Assembly: GCA_963971535.1 (NCBI GenBank)
Contig: OZ020598.1
Span: forward strand, 95,805,619-95,869,618
Direction of reading: 5' to 3'
Source of the DNA: Notolepis coatsorum
Taxonomy: Eukaryota > Chordata > Actinopteri > Aulopiformes > Paralepididae
DNA length: 64,000 nucleotides
Shown: in pieces, positions 60,080 through 64,000 of the stretch
Numbering within the stretch: the first letter of the stretch is position 1
Layout: each line of letters begins with the position of its first letter
The notes under the pieces: model-generated
The model's database searches: none
What the model was told of the DNA's origin: nothing
The model's input: only the letters and a program-made list of their open reading frames with translations
Program-made: the position numbers and the translations under genes

Positions 60080-60560
60080 GTAAAATGTATGTAAACACCA
60101 AGATGTTATTAATATGAATGTAAACACCAGGATGGTAGTAGGTGTAATATGAATGTAAACACTGTGATACTAGTCATATGAATTTAAACACCATGATGTT
60201 AGTCATATGAATGTAAACACCAGGATGTTAGTAATATGAATTTAAACACCAGGAGGTTAGTAATATGAATGTAAACAACATGATATTAGTCATATTAATT
60301 TAAGCACCAGGATGTAAGTAGGTGTATATGAATGTAAACAGCATGATATTAGTCATATTAATTTAAGCACCAGGATGGTAGTGGGTGTAATATGAATGTA
60401 AACACTGTGATACTAGTCATATGAATTTAAACACCAGGAGGTTAGTAATATGAATTTAAACACCAGGAGGTTAGTAATATGAATTTAAACACCATGATGT
60501 TAGTAATATGAATGTAAACACCAGGATGTTAGTACAGTAGGTGTAATATGAATGTAAAAC
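60080..60560. repeat. AT-rich minisatellite, copy 2
   Basis: Counterpart of 50720-51190 with rearranged unit order. Confidence 0.9.
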
Positions 60561-60660
60561 ACACATAAGACACACTTTGTGTTTAGTCAGTATCCTCACA
60601 GTGGAACAACGTGACAAAAAACACCCACCTGATGACTAAGACAAGAGTTGTTGGAAAGGT

Positions 60661-60790
<130 letters not shown>

Positions 60791-61036
60791 GCCGCCTGGG
60801 AGAAATGCGAGGCCCTGTGCGAAATTTAAACGCGAGGCCCCCCTCGCGTTTACTTTTTTTTTTTTTTTTTTATGCAGTCAACATATTCTTAAATAATAGC
60901 GCTGCCCGAGGCTGGGCATGATACAGTAAACATATAGCAAGAGAGAGAGCGAGAGAGAGCTCCCGTTCTACAGTCAATATACAGTGTTATCGCTGCACAG
61001 ACCCGGCAATGCCCCTGACCCTCCACCAGAGCAAGG

Positions 61037-61100
<64 letters not shown>

Positions 61101-61102
<2 letters not shown>

Positions 61103-61470
61103 ACATTGGAAAGAAACAACCCAAAACCAGAGAAAATTGAAATGCTATTTGGCCCTAAACAGAGAGTACACAGTGGCAGAATACCTGAGCACTGTGACTG
61201 ACCCAATACTAAGAAGATCCTTGACTAGGTACAGACTCAGCGAGCACAGCCTAGCCATCGAGAAAGGCCACCATAGGCAGACCTGGCTCCCAAGCGAAGA
61301 CAGACCCACTGCACACAAGATAAGGTGGAAACCGAGCTCCACTTCTTAACAACCTGCCCACTATACCAAGACATATACTTCCCACAAATTGCAAACACCC
61401 AAAGAGACTTTGAAAACATGGACAATAACTCAAAACTCCCATACCTACTGGGAGAAATACAATAATGTGA
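61101..61470 (+). pseudogene. LINE ORF2 C-terminal relic (copy 2)
   Basis: Counterpart of 51723-52111 with the same frames (YTVAEYLSTVTDPILRRSL; then EVETELHFLTTC...) and the same frame break. A few substitutions separate the two copies. Confidence 0.65.
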
Positions 61471-61996
61471 AATAAAGCCCATTTGAATTGAAGAGAGAGA
61501 GATAGATAGAGCATGTCTGTGTGTGTGTGTGTGTGTTAGAGAGAGAGCATGTATTTGTGTGTTAGAAAGAGAGAGAAATATATAGAGAGAGAGCATGTCA
61601 TTTTGTGTGTTAGAGAGAGATATAGAGCATGTCTGTGTGTGTTAGAAAGAGAGAGAGACAGAGCATGTGTGTTTGTGTGTTAGAGAGAGAGAGCATGTCT
61701 GTGTGTGTGTGTGTTAGAGAGAGAGCGTGTATGAGAGAGATAAGCAAGACAGCTAAGATGAGCCCCTAAAGGATATTCAACTTTTAATGGAAGAACAAAA
61801 CAGAAGGAAAAGATAACTTCACAAAGGCAACATGAATATACATAGATCCAAAAGGACAAAGATCAACACTTAAATCCAAAGAGAAGAGGGTCTATACCAG
61901 AGAAAACAAAGTAGCAAGGAGCCAACGGCCGACATCAGCTAAATAGGCTAACTGCAAATAGAGTAGCCAGGTACTGACACCAGGTACACACCGTTA

Positions 61997-62450
61997 GCTA
62001 CAACAGCTAGCCGGCCCGTTTGGCTCAATATAACGTTAGCTACGTTAGCTAGCCGGCCCGCTTTGGCTCAATATAACATTAGCTACAACAGCTAGCCGGC
62101 CCGTTTATCTCAATATAACGTTAGCTACGTTAGCTAGCCGGCCCGCTTGGCTCAATATAACATTAGCTACAACAGCTAGCCGGCCCGTTTGGCTCAATAT
62201 AACGTTAGCTAGCCGGCCCGCTTGGCTCAATATAACATTAGCTACAACAGCTAGCTGGCCCGTTTGGCTCAATATAACGTTAGCTACGTTAGCTAGCCGG
62301 CCCGCTTTGGTTCAATATAACATTAGCTACAACAGCTAGCCGGCCCGTTTGGCTCAATATAACTTTAGCTACGTTAGCTAGCCGGCCCGCTTGGTTCAAC
62401 ATAACGTTAGCCAACATAACGTTAGTCTTAGCCACGATAGCTAGCCGGCC
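61997..62450. repeat. GCTAGCCGGCCC minisatellite, copy 2
   Basis: Counterpart of 54010-54405, with about one more higher-order unit and some variant units at its right end. Confidence 0.9.
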
Positions 62451-63228
62451 CGAGAGAGAGAGAGAGAGAGATATATCCACGGCCGGAATAGAATAGAGTG
62501 CATTAAAAACTCACCAAACGTCCAAGAGGATGGAGACAACCGCATGGAGTTGACGAAGTTCATCTGCCGAACGACCGTCCTTTTCATCTTGGCATAACAA
62601 TGCTGCACGCGCTCTCTCTAGGTTAGCTAACGCTAGTTAGCCTTTAGCTAAGCTAGCTACTAGCCGACATGGCTATCCCGACTGAACCACACGTTAGCAC
62701 TCGATATTATAACGTAGCTAAAGCTAACTAGCTGTCCCTGCCTTTAGCTAAGCCGACATGGCTAGCCTGACTGAACTGTCTAACATGCAACAACTTTCAT
62801 CTTCAGTCCATCTGCCGAACGACCGTCCTCTTCGTCTTGGCTGGCATAAGCATAACCTCCAATGCTGCATGCGCAAAATAGTCAAACGCAGCTGACGCAC
62901 GCCGGCCGACTGTACACATGTAACCCCTCCCTTCGTTGAAACCAATAGTATGTCTGCTGCAGAGCCGCAGAGCCAGGAACAAGTCAGACACATTCTACAA
63001 ACGTGTCTAATGTGAAATATATAAGCATATAAGCAAAACTAGATTTTAGGTCTGTGATGAAAAAGGGCCTCGCGGGAAGGGGGGCCGCGCAAAAAAATAA
63101 AAAGAAAAAAAGAAAAGAAAAATAAAAGAAATAATAAATAAACGTTTATTTATTTATTTTTATTTTTTTTTGTGCGAGGCCCCCCTTCCCGCGAGGCCCT
63201 GTGCGACCGCACACCCCCTGAGGCGGCC

Positions 63229-63231
<3 letters not shown>

Positions 63232-63308
<77 letters not shown>
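63232..63308. repeat. CA microsatellite, right side of the hAT-like element
   Basis: The CA run continues from the element's end, then degenerates to ACACACAGACACACCC-type sequence to about 63345. Confidence 0.95.
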
Positions 63309-63314
<6 letters not shown>

Positions 63315-63455
63315 ACCCAACACACACACACACACACTTGGACACACAGGAATGCATGTGTAAGCATTGCCGCACAAGCACATGGATGAAAGCATGTATG
63401 TACACATAATGTACATGCAAAGGTGTGCACTTGCATGATCACACTTGCAAAGCAT

Positions 63456-64000
<545 letters not shown>

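Overview
The window reads as repeat-rich nuclear DNA of a ray-finned (teleost-type) fish. The evidence is the mix of repeats: a BEL/Pao LTR retrotransposon, many hAT DNA transposons with 8-bp target duplications, Rex1/CR1-like and L1/Tx1-like LINE pieces, a tRNA-type SINE, 5S-rRNA-derived sequence, long CA, GA, CT and CATT microsatellites, and the motif ATTTATATAGCGCTTTT that is common in fish intergenic DNA. The species cannot be told from the sequence. No host protein-coding gene was recognised. The only intact long reading frame is the BEL/Pao gag-pol (39067-44916, 1949 codons).

Layout. 1-11985: three tandem copies of a roughly 2.3-2.9 kb unit (starts at 1, 3735 and 6592). Each carries private insertions: two hAT elements in the first copy, and a non-autonomous LTR retrotransposon with 1.2-kb minisatellite-bearing LTRs in the third. 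12000-16580: a LINE 3' end with a CATT tail and a large fold-back region with hAT-type termini. 16587-19333: a decayed hAT element with a GTF2IRD2-type transposase relic, itself holding a MITE and an L1 3' end. 20570-23395: a minisatellite split by a 5'-truncated Rex1-like LINE. 24500-30130: a CR1/Rex-like LINE and an L1/Tx1-like LINE, both broken. 30724-31985: an inverted-repeat-ended element made of GACTCG/GACTTG arrays. 32560-35051: a LINE tail, an inverted repeat, a 5S-like sequence and a target-duplication-flanked SINE.

35574-54803 and 55141-62853 are two copies of the same stretch, lying either side of a run of exactly 200 N. They differ mainly by whole-element presence or absence: the BEL/Pao element, a 304-bp MITE, a 2.3-kb composite hAT and a LINE are present in the first copy, and three of these have clean pre-insertion sites in the second. 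About 1 kb is present only in the second copy. This looks like two haplotypes placed end to end by the assembler, or else a very recent tandem duplication.

Much of the accessory DNA is nested. hAT-type elements have accumulated LINE tails, palindromes and minisatellites between short conserved ends. Target-site duplications read directly from sequence let many element boundaries be set to the base. No undescribed gene system was found. The most informative signals are the filled/empty site pairs, the fold-back and composite hAT elements, and the minisatellite-carrying LTRs.
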